41,153 nt of DNA from Oscillospiraceae bacterium. Lineage in GTDB: Bacteria; Bacillota; Clostridia; UMGS1883; UMGS1540. Location of the stretch: the NCBI GenBank assembly GCA_015068765.1, contig SVJY01000016.1:1-41153 (forward strand), read 5' to 3'. Each line of letters starts with the position of its first letter. The first letter of the stretch is position 1. Both the position numbers and the translations under genes were made by a program. Shown here in pieces: positions 23,376 to 31,436 of the stretch. The notes below the pieces were generated by a model. It did not search any database and was not told the DNA's origin. It worked only from the letters and a program-made list of their open reading frames with translations.

Positions 23376-24942
23376 CGTACAGGCACGGGAGGATATCGCA
23401 AAATATCTTTTACGTATGGAATATAAGAACGGTATGCAGCTTTCCTTTAAAAAGGATACGTATCACTTTTTTGAGGGAAATGCATCGGAGCGGGTTTCCT
23501 GCGTGGCAAACCACGATATGGACGGGTTCAAAAAAATTGGGTTTTGCTTTGAGAATCTAAAAGACATCACGGTAGACGGGGGAGACAGTCTTTTCCTGTT
23601 TCATAACGTGATGCTTCCTTTTTCCTGCACGGGATGCGAAAATATTACGCTTCGTAATTTCAAAATTGACGTTAAGGAAATTTGCGGCGTACATTCCACG
23701 GTGCTGGAGGACGGTACGCTCAAGCTCTGGGAAGAAGACCGTCTCCGGACGGAGGGCGGTATCCTGTACGGTGAAATTGACGGGGAGCAGTATCCTGTTC
23801 GGTATTTTATCGAAATAGATACGGACAGGGACACGATTGCCTATGATACAAATGATATCGGTTTTCCGAAGGTGGAGGCAGAATTTACGGAAGAAGGAAA
23901 CCTGCGGATTTTGACGCCGTTTCCCAAGGCACCGAAGGCAGGGAATACGCTGTTTATCCGTTTCGGCAAAACCTTTATGCCCGGGTTTTTCTTTGAAAAC
24001 TGCAAGAATATCCGACTGGAAAATATAACGGTGCATTACACCTATGGGAAGGCAGTGCTGGCACAGCTTTGCGAGGATATCACGGTAGAGAACTTCCGGC
24101 TTACGCCTTCGCCGGGACGGTATGCGTCCAATGCCTCGGACGGTCTGCATTTTGTGGAGTGTAGCGGAAGGCTTACGGCAAAAAACTGCCATTTTGAAAA
24201 ACAGATGGATGACTGTATCAACTGTCACGGCATATATCTCCACGTGGAGGAAAGCGAAAACGGCATTCATCTTGTGCGTCTGATGCAAAGGCAACAACTT
24301 GGCGTTCCGGTTTTTCGTTCCGGCGACCGTATCCGTGTGGTGGACAGCCGTTCAATGCTGACTAAGGGATACACGGTGGTAAAACGGGTGGAGAATATCA
24401 GCCGTGCCTTGTGGCGACTGGAAACGGAGGAATCTACTATTATCCGGGCAGGCGACAGTTTGGAAAATGCGGAACACGCACCGGAATTATATATCGAGGG
24501 CTGTTATTTCGGAAAGAACCGAGCAAGAGGGATTCTGACCACAACGCGGGGAAAAACCGTTATCACAAAAAACCGGTTTGAAACAACAGGGACGGCAGTC
24601 ATGATTGCCGGAGATGCAAATCATTGGTACGAATCCGGTGCCGTACGGGATGTAACAATCCGGGAAAATGAATTCGTCAACTGCAATACGAACCGGTGGG
24701 GACGTGGTGCGATTGACATTGTGCCGCAGATTGCAGAAAAGCATGGCGGTTATTATCATAAAAACATACGGATTGAAAATAATGTATTTCGGGTGTTTGA
24801 TATGCCCCTTGTATATGCGGAAAGTGTGGACGGACTTTGGATTTCCGGGAACAAGGTAGAAAAAACAACGGACTACCCACCGAAGGGACTTTATGAGAAG
24901 GAGCTGGAAATCACCTTCTGCCGTACAGAAATGAAAAATTGA
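23365..24942 (+). CDS. GH110-like right-handed beta-helix glycosidase (alpha-galactosidase type)
   Basis: 525 residues starting at ATG 23365 behind GGAGGTAAC. Beta-helix rungs recur throughout (ENITLRNFKID, KNIRLENITVHY, EDITVENFRL, VRDVTIRENEF, KNIRIENNVF). Landmarks fit GH110: SDGLHFVECSG, then DDCINCHGIYLHV (about 278-290; GH110 has 'DDxINVHG' with catalytic Asp), RGILTTTRGKTVITKN and AVMIAGDANHWYESG (about 410-425). GH110 enzymes release alpha-1,3-linked galactose, for example from blood-group B or linear B structures. There is no signal peptide, unlike the characterised Bacteroides enzymes, so a cytoplasmic substrate delivered by a transporter is implied. Last gene of the AraC-controlled operon; terminator follows. 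Confidence 0.72.
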   Translation: MQIDVQAREDIAKYLLRMEYKNGMQLSFKKDTYHFFEGNASERVSCVANHDMDGFKKIGFCFENLKDITVDGGDSLFLFHNVMLPFSCTGCENITLRNFKIDVKEICGVHSTVLEDGTLKLWEEDRLRTEGGILYGEIDGEQYPVRYFIEIDTDRDTIAYDTNDIGFPKVEAEFTEEGNLRILTPFPKAPKAGNTLFIRFGKTFMPGFFFENCKNIRLENITVHYTYGKAVLAQLCEDITVENFRLTPSPGRYASNASDGLHFVECSGRLTAKNCHFEKQMDDCINCHGIYLHVEESENGIHLVRLMQRQQLGVPVFRSGDRIRVVDSRSMLTKGYTVVKRVENISRALWRLETEESTIIRAGDSLENAEHAPELYIEGCYFGKNRARGILTTTRGKTVITKNRFETTGTAVMIAGDANHWYESGAVRDVTIRENEFVNCNTNRWGRGAIDIVPQIAEKHGGYYHKNIRIENNVFRVFDMPLVYAESVDGLWISGNKVEKTTDYPPKGLYEKELEITFCRTEMKN

Positions 24943-24944
24943 GA

Positions 24945-24982
24945 ACAAAAAAGCCGTACGATTTGCACGTACGGCTTTTTAT
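24945..24982. terminator. Bidirectional terminator between the GH110-like and TRAP units
   Basis: AAAAAAGCCGTACG pairs with CGTACGGCTTTTT across an ATTTGCA loop. A-run and T-run on either side serve both converging operons. Confidence 0.85.
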
Positions 24983-24989
24983 AGATATT

Positions 24990-26966
24990 TTATCGCAGTG
25001 TCATATTCTCGCGGGACTTCTTATAAGTCTGCCAAACAAAGGCCATAAGCACCAAGACGATACCCACGATGTCTGTGACGGTGTCCGGCGTAATCAGACA
25101 AAGACCGGCACCTAAAATGATAATCCGTTCATACCATGCCATCCGGGTGCGGAAAAAGCCTTCCATGCCTGCGGAGATGGCCACAATACCGATAAAAGAG
25201 GTCAGAACAATCAGGATAACATCTGTGACGCTGGCACCGATAAAGAGCATTTTGGGCTGCAGAACAAAGATGTAGGGGATAATGAAAGCAGTAATCGCAA
25301 GCCGTGTGGCGGTCACACCTGTTTTCAGCGGATCAGACTTGGCAATGGCACTGCCTGCATAGGCGGCAAGTGCTACGGGCGGCGTAATGTCTGCCACAAT
25401 GCCGAAGTAGAATACGAACATATGTGCCGCAAGCACCGGTGTGCCGGGTGCGATTTTTAAAATCAGCGGTGCAGCCATGGTCGCCATGATAACATAGTTT
25501 GCCGTAGTAGGCACACCCATACCCAGCACGATACACGCCAGCATAACAAGCACAAGGGCAAGGAAAAGGCTACTGCCGGATACGATGATCAAGAGGTCCA
25601 TCAGTTCTTGCCCCAAATAGGACAGGCTGACAAGACCTACCACGTTACCGGCTACTGCACAGGCAATGGCAACAGAAATGGTACTTCTCGTGCCGCCGGC
25701 AAGTGCGTCCAGAAAACGGGAGGGGGAAAGACGGGTGTCTTTCGAGAAGAAGCTGACGATGATTGCCGTTAAAATTGCCAGGGAAACCGAGTAGGCAGGC
25801 GTCATACCACGTCCCATAAAGAATACCAGTACCACGACGGGAAGGAGAAGATATCCTCGGCGGAGAACAAGCTTGCCGAGGTGGGGGATGTCTTCCTTCG
25901 CCAGACCGCGAAGCCCAAGCTTCTTTGCTTCAAAGTGAATCATCATAAAGATACCGGCAAAGTACAAAAGTGCAGGCAGGATTGCCGCTATGGCGATGGT
26001 GATATAGGGGATTTCCGTGATTTCTGACATGAGAAATGCGGCGGCACCCATAATGGGCGGCATAATCTGTCCGCCTGTAGAAGCGGCCGCTTCTACCGCT
26101 GCGGCAAATTCCGGCTTATAGCCGGCTTTTTTCATTGTAGGAATGGTGATAGAGCCGCTACCCACCGTGTTGGCAACGGAACTACCGGAATACATACCTT
26201 CCATGGCACTGGAGATAACCGCAACCTTTGCCGGACCGCCGCTGGCAAAGCCGGCGATGGCGTTGGCAAGGTCTACAAAGAAGGCACCGATGCCTGTTTT
26301 TTCAAGAAATACACCGAATAAAATAAACAGTGCCAGGTAATTGGTGCAAATCTGTAGGGGCGTGCCGGTGATACCGTCCTTGGTATACACAAGGGTCTGC
26401 AAAAACCGTGGGAAGGTTGTGCCCTGGAAAAAGGTATAAGCAACCAAGGCGGCGATTACGCACAGAATCGGGAGACCGACGACCCGCCGGCAGGCTTCTG
26501 CCAGTAGAAGAATGGCCAAAACAGCCACGATCTTATCGGTCATATTGATGTTGATTGCCCGAATTGCAATTTCGCGGGCATTGATTGCAATATACATAAA
26601 GCAAAGAAACGCAAGGATTCCCAGCACATAATCATACCAGGGAATGAAATTAATCCGTTTCGCTTGCTTTTTATAAGCAGGGTAAATTAAATAGGCGATT
26701 AAAAGAATGAGTGCCAGAAAAACGGCACAGTTTCCGGGCCACACCATGACTGTGGATAAGAAGGGAATCTTATTCAGGAAGCGGCCGAGAAGTGCAACGC
26801 AAAGTGCAAAAACGGCAAAGAACACCATAAGGATGTTGATGAAAATCTTTTTCTTGCCGGTGAAATGCCGGGTGTTGGATTCGCGGTCAAATTCCGCCAT
26901 TAACGCATCCGCATCAATGGGCGTGTTTACATCACTTTGCACGTTGATATTTTCGGGGTCTTTCAT
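24990..26966 (-). CDS. TRAP transporter fused permease (DctMQ-like, TAXI type)
   Basis: 658 residues, polytopic. After a soluble N-terminus, about four membrane helices (residues about 42-165, small-subunit-like) are fused to a large permease region (about 170-620) with typical TAXI-TRAP segments: FLEKTGIGAFFVDLANAIAG, GSVANTVGSGSITIPTMKK, AASTGGQIMPPIMGAAAFL and GMGVPTTANYVIMA. It imports an organic acid or sugar acid with Na+ or H+, fed by the lipoprotein encoded upstream. GGAGGTTTCCC precedes ATG 26966. Gene order binding protein - DUF1850 - fused permease is the standard TAXI arrangement. Substrate cannot be deduced. Confidence 0.93.
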   Translation of the reverse strand: MKDPENINVQSDVNTPIDADALMAEFDRESNTRHFTGKKKIFINILMVFFAVFALCVALLGRFLNKIPFLSTVMVWPGNCAVFLALILLIAYLIYPAYKKQAKRINFIPWYDYVLGILAFLCFMYIAINAREIAIRAININMTDKIVAVLAILLLAEACRRVVGLPILCVIAALVAYTFFQGTTFPRFLQTLVYTKDGITGTPLQICTNYLALFILFGVFLEKTGIGAFFVDLANAIAGFASGGPAKVAVISSAMEGMYSGSSVANTVGSGSITIPTMKKAGYKPEFAAAVEAAASTGGQIMPPIMGAAAFLMSEITEIPYITIAIAAILPALLYFAGIFMMIHFEAKKLGLRGLAKEDIPHLGKLVLRRGYLLLPVVVLVFFMGRGMTPAYSVSLAILTAIIVSFFSKDTRLSPSRFLDALAGGTRSTISVAIACAVAGNVVGLVSLSYLGQELMDLLIIVSGSSLFLALVLVMLACIVLGMGVPTTANYVIMATMAAPLILKIAPGTPVLAAHMFVFYFGIVADITPPVALAAYAGSAIAKSDPLKTGVTATRLAITAFIIPYIFVLQPKMLFIGASVTDVILIVLTSFIGIVAISAGMEGFFRTRMAWYERIIILGAGLCLITPDTVTDIVGIVLVLMAFVWQTYKKSRENMTLR

Positions 26967-26979
26967 GGGAAACCTCCTT

Positions 26980-27459
26980 TTATGTAAGTTTAAAGAGAAC
27001 CTCGGCGTTTTTGCCGCATAAATCCCGGAGGCTTACGGTTTCGTCGCCGATGCCCAACGTATGGTCGGACACAGTGCCCACAATGTAGGTTACATCGGGC
27101 AGGGTAATGTGCAGATTGGTTACATAAATCCCGTCGGACGAGGTTTCAACCTTTGCGTCCGCCGGCCAGCTTTCGGGGATACCTGCCCCAAAGGCGTGGA
27201 ATTTTGTGGCATACAGAACCAGCGTATTCCCTTCACCTCTTTTGTAATAGTCTGTAACCGGTGACTGATTCACGGAATGGATAAAGGTGACGGAAAAGCT
27301 TTCGTTTTCTGCAAGAGAAAAACGGGCATATTGCTTTCCGGTTTCTGCATCTTTCAGAATAAGGGATGGGGGACGGGAAATCAAAATGAAGGTAACGGCC
27401 GCAACTATGATGAAAGCTGCGGCCGCTGTCCCAATCAGTTTTCTAACTGAAAAATTCAT
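26980..27459 (-). CDS. DUF1850 protein of the TRAP-TAXI system
   Basis: 159 residues: one N-terminal membrane segment (IGTAAAAFIIVAAVTFILIS) and an extracytoplasmic beta-rich domain with SFSVTFIHSVNQSPVTDYY and a Gly/Asp-rich end. DUF1850 proteins are regularly encoded between TAXI binding proteins and fused permeases, as here; their exact role in the transporter is not known. Its start codon overlaps the stop of the binding protein (27459), so the two are translationally coupled. Confidence 0.85.
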   Translation of the reverse strand: MNFSVRKLIGTAAAAFIIVAAVTFILISRPPSLILKDAETGKQYARFSLAENESFSVTFIHSVNQSPVTDYYKRGEGNTLVLYATKFHAFGAGIPESWPADAKVETSSDGIYVTNLHITLPDVTYIVGTVSDHTLGIGDETVSLRDLCGKNAEVLFKLT

Positions 27460-28403
27460 TACCGAATCTCGTCGTAGTACTTCTGGGCACCTGCGTGGAA
27501 GGGAACGCTACCGACGTCAGTTGCATAATCCAGATTCAGTTCCTTGAACTTTGCATGTGCTGCTTCCAGTTCGGCCTTTTTCTCAAAGAGTGCCTTTGTG
27601 AAGTTATACACAGCTTCTTCCGGAAGGTCAGCCTTACAGATGATGGTAGCCTTTACCGCCACTGTCTGTACATCCTCTTCAACGCCGCTGTATGTGCCGG
27701 CAGGAATGGGATATGCAGAATAGAAGGGATAGTCAGCCTTCAAAGCGGCAACGTGCTCATCGTCAATATCCAGAATCTTGAATTCCTTTGCGGAGCTTGC
27801 AAGGTCTGTGATATTGGTTGTGGGCGCACCTGCGGTACAGAAGAAAGCATCGATTGCACCGTTTTTGAACTGCTCGGAAGAGTTACCGAAGTCAGCGTTT
27901 ACAACGGTGATATCGTCCTTGGTAAGACCGTATGCGGCAAGGATCTGTACAGCATTGAATTCAACACCGCTGCCGGAGTCGCCGATAGAAACGGTTTTAC
28001 CCTTCAGGTCTGCAACAGTCTCGATGTCCGGTGTTGCCACAATCTGACAAACCTCAGCGTATACAGCACCAACAGTAGCAAAGCTGGTAATCTGTTCGCC
28101 TGCGAACAGGTCTGTGCCCTTGTAGGCATAGTCCATAACGTCGTTCTGGACGATAGCGAAATCAACTTCACCGTTATTAAGAAGCTGAATGTTCGCTTTG
28201 GATGCACCTGTGGAGTCTACACGGAGTGTCATGCCGGCTGCACCGCCGATGATGGGTGCCATAGCATTTGCAACAGCATAGTATGTACCGCTGGTACCGC
28301 CGCTGGCGAATTTATACGTCTCGGTTGTTTTGTTGCAAGCACCAAATGCCAGCACACATACGACAGCCAATGCTAAAGCTACGGTTCTTTTCCAATTCTT
28401 CAT
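27459..28403 (-). CDS. TAXI-family TRAP transporter solute-binding lipoprotein
   Basis: 314 residues. Lipoprotein signal with lipobox LAFGAC (Cys near residue 23) after VALALAVVCVLA. Mature protein begins with the TAXI hallmark KFASGGTSGTYYAVANAMAP and contains VDFAIVQNDVMDYAYKG, DLKGKTVSIGDSGSGVEFNA and FKNGAIDAFFCTAGAP, all typical of the family's two-lobed binding fold. It captures the substrate outside the membrane and delivers it to the fused permease. AGGAGGTTTTTCCC precedes ATG 28403. First gene of the transporter operon, behind a consensus promoter. Confidence 0.93.
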   Translation of the reverse strand: MKNWKRTVALALAVVCVLAFGACNKTTETYKFASGGTSGTYYAVANAMAPIIGGAAGMTLRVDSTGASKANIQLLNNGEVDFAIVQNDVMDYAYKGTDLFAGEQITSFATVGAVYAEVCQIVATPDIETVADLKGKTVSIGDSGSGVEFNAVQILAAYGLTKDDITVVNADFGNSSEQFKNGAIDAFFCTAGAPTTNITDLASSAKEFKILDIDDEHVAALKADYPFYSAYPIPAGTYSGVEEDVQTVAVKATIICKADLPEEAVYNFTKALFEKKAELEAAHAKFKELNLDYATDVGSVPFHAGAQKYYDEIR

Positions 28404-28450
28404 GGGAAAAACCTCCTAAAAATATAGCTTCCAAAATATGGAGCACATAT

Positions 28451-28479
28451 AGTATACCACAGAAAGAAAAAAATGTCAA
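28451..28479 (-). promoter_or_regulatory. Consensus promoter of the TRAP operon
   Basis: On the minus strand TTGACA (28479-28474), 17 bp, TATACT (28456-28451). A CTTCCA...TGGAG inverted repeat (about 28428-28443) lies just downstream and could be an operator. Confidence 0.8.
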
Positions 28480-28532
28480 CTGCTAATTTCTTTTTTATTT
28501 ATTGTACCGGACACCTTCTATAAGGGCTTTCT

Positions 28533-29960
28533 CTACCCCATAATGACAATCGGAATCATACCGGCTACAGGTTGTCCTTCTGCGATCACTTCCAGATAAA
28601 TTCTGTTGATCATTTCCGGGTTCTCGCCTGCGGTTATTTGGGCACTCCAGTGTATTTCCGAAAGCGGAATGCCGGTTGTTGCATGCGGAACATAACAATG
28701 TCTTTTATATTCCGCTTGCCAGCCGTCGGGCAAAAGGAGACGGAGCGAAAGTGTTCTCGGTGCAGACATTGTATTTAAAAAGGTGACGGTCAGCTTTATG
28801 CTTTCCATAGGGGCAAGGATGGGACGCTTGTCAAATTCTACCCGTACCTTCGTATGCACGAGGTCTGCGATTTCATCATATGTATACGGGTTTGTGGGGA
28901 TAGAAAGCTGGTCTGTGCAAATCGGCTTTTCCTTGTATTCGGTTTCGTCCGCTGTATAGGTCACCGGTACGCAGAATGTGCCCAGTACCACAGGCAGAAG
29001 CGTTACGATTCTTTGTGTAAGCTCACTGCAGCTTGCGGGATAACGTCCGATTACGTTTTCGGCAATCGTATTGGAAATAATGGAATCCCCAATATGGTCA
29101 CGCCAATCCTCCGGGATGGCCTTCATACCGTTCATAATCGCCATAATGGAACCGACCGTCGCTCCCGTGCAGTCTGTATCATCGCCGCAGTTTATTGTAT
29201 GAATCATGGATTTTTTAAAATCGCCTTCGCCGTAGAGAAGCCCAAGCACCACGAAAGCTACATTCGCCGGTGCCTGAAACATGCCGATGCTTTTCGTTTT
29301 GTCTACAACGGCGTTTCGTGCATCTACAAAGGCAATGCCCCTGTCATAACAATCGACTGCAAGGCGCACAGTTTCTGCAAGCAAGCAGTTTTCCGGAATA
29401 AAAGAAAGACCGATTTCCAGAAGCTTTCTTAAATCATTTTCAAGGAATGCTGCACTTTCCAGTGCGGCAACGAACATGGCGGCATAGGTTCCTTCTCCCA
29501 AACCGTGGTCGATACACGCATCCTTATATGCGTACCGTACCGCCATTTTCGGAAAGCCCGGGAAAAGACAGGCCCAGATTTCCGTCCGAATCCAAGCGCC
29601 GTTTGAATCCCTCCATTTTTCGTTTTCAAATTCTCCGCTATACGGCGGCAGTAGGCCGATTTTCAGATTTGCCTTTCCGGTTCCGTACTCGTTCCAGTGC
29701 GGGACGATACACATCAACCAGTATTCAGCCAGCAATGCGGGCGTTATGCTTTTAATTCCTTTTGCTTCGATGAGCTTCAGCCATACCAGCTGGAGGTCGA
29801 GGTCGTCATTGGGAAGCGGCTGCCCTTTTTCGGTTATATATCCCGATATATTCTGCATCTCCGGCTTTCCCTCGTAGGGACCGCCCATGGTTCCGCCGAT
29901 GTTCTTTCCGATCCAGCATGCCCTTACCTTATCTTCATACCACTGTCTGTTGATTTTCAT
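28533..29960 (-). CDS. ADP-ribosylglycohydrolase-family protein with extra C-terminal domain
   Basis: 475 residues. The first 320 resemble the DraG/ADP-ribosylglycohydrolase all-alpha fold: ACWIGKNIGGTMGGPYEG (about 14-31), PNDDLDLQLVWLKL (about 50-63, family 'DDTxM' acidic motif) and CGDDTDCTGATVGSIMAIMNG (about 262-282, family 'GGDxDT' Mg2+ motif). A beta-rich C-terminal domain (about 370-475; ESIKLTVTFLNTMSA) is unusual for enzymes acting on ADP-ribosyl protein. Family members are often found in sugar loci of gut bacteria, where they may act on glycosides. GGAGGTTTTTCT precedes ATG 29960. It has its own promoter between the TRAP operon and the AraC gene. Confidence 0.82.
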   Translation of the reverse strand: MKINRQWYEDKVRACWIGKNIGGTMGGPYEGKPEMQNISGYITEKGQPLPNDDLDLQLVWLKLIEAKGIKSITPALLAEYWLMCIVPHWNEYGTGKANLKIGLLPPYSGEFENEKWRDSNGAWIRTEIWACLFPGFPKMAVRYAYKDACIDHGLGEGTYAAMFVAALESAAFLENDLRKLLEIGLSFIPENCLLAETVRLAVDCYDRGIAFVDARNAVVDKTKSIGMFQAPANVAFVVLGLLYGEGDFKKSMIHTINCGDDTDCTGATVGSIMAIMNGMKAIPEDWRDHIGDSIISNTIAENVIGRYPASCSELTQRIVTLLPVVLGTFCVPVTYTADETEYKEKPICTDQLSIPTNPYTYDEIADLVHTKVRVEFDKRPILAPMESIKLTVTFLNTMSAPRTLSLRLLLPDGWQAEYKRHCYVPHATTGIPLSEIHWSAQITAGENPEMINRIYLEVIAEGQPVAGMIPIVIMG

Positions 29961-29982
29961 AGAAAAACCTCCTTTTTAAGCA

Positions 29983-30011
29983 ATTATATCAGCTTTCGGA
30001 TTTACAAACAA
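29983..30011 (-). promoter_or_regulatory. Promoter of the ADP-ribosylglycohydrolase-like gene
   Basis: On the minus strand TTGTTT (30011-30006), 17 bp, TATAAT (29988-29983); perfect -10 with a weak -35, which fits AraC activation by the gene just upstream. Confidence 0.6.
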
Positions 30012-30036
30012 TGGCTTCTATTTACTTTTGATGGGT

Positions 30037-30891
30037 CTATTCCTGTTTCTTTTTACTTTTTCTGTATTCGGCCGGCGTTACATGCAGCATTTTTTTGAAA
30101 TGCTTAAATATGGCGGCAGTGTCCCTATAGCCTGCCGCACTGGCAACCTCCTCCACTGTCATATCACTTTCCTCTAAAAGTGCACAAGCTCGCCCGAAAC
30201 GCTTTTGGAAAACGTATTCGGTAATTGTTATTCCATAGGTTTCACTGAAAATGCGGCTGAAATAGGAGGGGTTGTAAAAGCTTCGCTTCGCAAGCTCCTG
30301 TATCGTAATTTTTTCGGTATAATTGTTATCGAGATATTCTAAGATTTCAGCCGGCATTCTTCTTTCTCCGCCCAAAATGTTACCCTGGTCCATTTTGCGG
30401 AAAACATGGATCAAGAGTACGGTTATACAGCTTTTCAAAACCTGTTCAAAGCCGTTAGGCTTTTCCGTATATTCCCGCAGCATTTTGGCAATGAGGCTCT
30501 CGATAAAAAGAATTTCGTCCGCATCAAAGGAGATTTTGGGCTCTTCTCTGTAACCGGCGAAGCTTTCAAAGCAATTTAAGGACAAGAGGTCCATGGCATT
30601 TTCGGAATTGACAAGCTCTTCGCTCATAAAGCGTGGCGTAAGCAGTATGTTATAGAAGGTGAAGCTGTTTTCGGAACGGAATGCATGTGTTTTTTTGTAA
30701 TTGATAAAAAGAAGATCGCCCTTTTGAACGGAAAATTCCGTTTCGCCAACCTGCTGGAATGCACTGCCGTTTTCGATGTATACAAGCTCTATAAAGTCGT
30801 GGGTATGTGTATGGTAGGTAATATCCGTCATCTTTTTAATTTGGATTTCTGATTGGTCTCCAAAGACACGTTGCACGGAAAAATTTTGCAT
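30037..30891 (-). CDS. AraC-family regulator of the ADP-ribosylglycohydrolase/TRAP region
   Basis: 284 residues. N-terminal cupin domain (about 20-100) with TYHTHTHDFIELVYIENGSA and GDLLFINYKKTHAF; C-terminal double helix-turn-helix (about 190-282) with KITIQELAKRSFYNPSYFSRIF and MTVEEVASAAGYRDTAAIFKHF. GAAGGAAGGAAT precedes ATG 30891. It points the same way as the ADP-ribosylglycohydrolase gene, 76 bp upstream of it, and is the likely controller of it and perhaps of the TRAP operon. Effector unknown. Confidence 0.9.
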   Translation of the reverse strand: MQNFSVQRVFGDQSEIQIKKMTDITYHTHTHDFIELVYIENGSAFQQVGETEFSVQKGDLLFINYKKTHAFRSENSFTFYNILLTPRFMSEELVNSENAMDLLSLNCFESFAGYREEPKISFDADEILFIESLIAKMLREYTEKPNGFEQVLKSCITVLLIHVFRKMDQGNILGGERRMPAEILEYLDNNYTEKITIQELAKRSFYNPSYFSRIFSETYGITITEYVFQKRFGRACALLEESDMTVEEVASAAGYRDTAAIFKHFKKMLHVTPAEYRKSKKKQE

Positions 30892-31111
30892 TCCGTATTC
30901 CTTCCTTCTTTTATATCTTTTTGGCAGAAACGGGGCGTTTCATTTTTTGCCGGCTTGCAAATCCGAAAAGACGCTTAAATGGTTTTCAAACGGATGTCTC
31001 TATCGGACGGTGTCTTCAAACAGAATCCGTTTCCTTTTGGTTTTGGAACGCACGGCTTGGTATTTCGCGCATGTTCTGCGGCTTCTTTATGATTTTATCA
31101 CATTGCCGATG
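30892..31111. other. Intergenic stretch without recognised gene
   Basis: Between the AraC gene and the duplicated lacI promoter I see no coding frame with a ribosome binding site. It must hold the AraC promoter (minus strand), but no boxes are convincing. Confidence 0.4.
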
Positions 31112-31188
31112 TTTAGTCAATAGCGGACGCACGATTTCCTCTGTCGTCTACGGCTACTGTAAAAAAAGCGTAAATTTTACTAAAAGGC

Positions 31189-31217
31189 TTGCATGTGCTG
31201 TAAAAAAGTGCTATAAT
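31189..31217 (+). promoter_or_regulatory. lacI-type gene promoter, distal copy
   Basis: TTGCAT (31189-31194), 17 bp, perfect TATAAT (31212-31217), in the first duplicated unit. Confidence 0.7.
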
Positions 31218-31232
31218 GATGAAAAATAGTGG

Positions 31233-31246
31233 TGTAAACGTTTTCT
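31233..31246 (+). promoter_or_regulatory. LacI-family (cre-like) operator, distal copy
   Basis: TGTAAACGTTTTCT resembles the LacI/GalR family consensus (TGWAANCGNTNWCA) with the central CG. It lies 16 bp after the -10, a repressor position. Confidence 0.6.
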
Positions 31247-31331
31247 TGCATAAATTTAGTCAATAGCGGACGCACGATTTCCTCTGTCGTCTACGGCTAC
31301 TGTAAAAAAAGCGTAAATTTTACTAAAAGGC

Positions 31332-31360
31332 TTGCATGTGCTGTAAAAAAGTGCTATAAT
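31332..31360 (+). promoter_or_regulatory. lacI-type gene promoter, proximal copy
   Basis: TTGCAT (31332-31337), 17 bp, TATAAT (31355-31360); the copy nearest the gene and the probable main start. Confidence 0.75.
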
Positions 31361-31375
31361 GATGAAAAATAGTGA

Positions 31376-31389
31376 TGTAAACGTTTTCT
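31376..31389 (+). promoter_or_regulatory. LacI-family (cre-like) operator, proximal copy
   Basis: Second TGTAAACGTTTTCT. Two operators 143 bp apart could allow looping or stronger autorepression. Confidence 0.6.
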
Positions 31390-31436
31390 TGCATAAAAAT
31401 AGGTTTTTTTCTTAGAATAGCATAAGGAGAGTGCAT

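Larger units (their letters stand above)
31112..31397 (+). repeat. 143-bp tandem duplication carrying promoter and operator
   Basis: Units 31112-31254 and 31255-31397 differ at one base (G31232 versus A31375). Each contains a complete TTGCAT-17-TATAAT promoter and a TGTAAACGTTTTCT operator, so the lacI gene sits behind two copies of both. Confidence 0.93.

Noticed and set aside
27495-28376. 293-codon open frame on the plus strand opposite the TAXI binding protein gene
   Set aside because: It is antisense to a clear lipoprotein gene, has Cys-rich, unlikely composition and no ribosome binding site; codon bias of the real gene explains it.
30921-31229. 102-codon plus-strand frame before lacI
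   Set aside because: It runs through the duplicated promoter, has no ribosome binding site and no recognisable motif.
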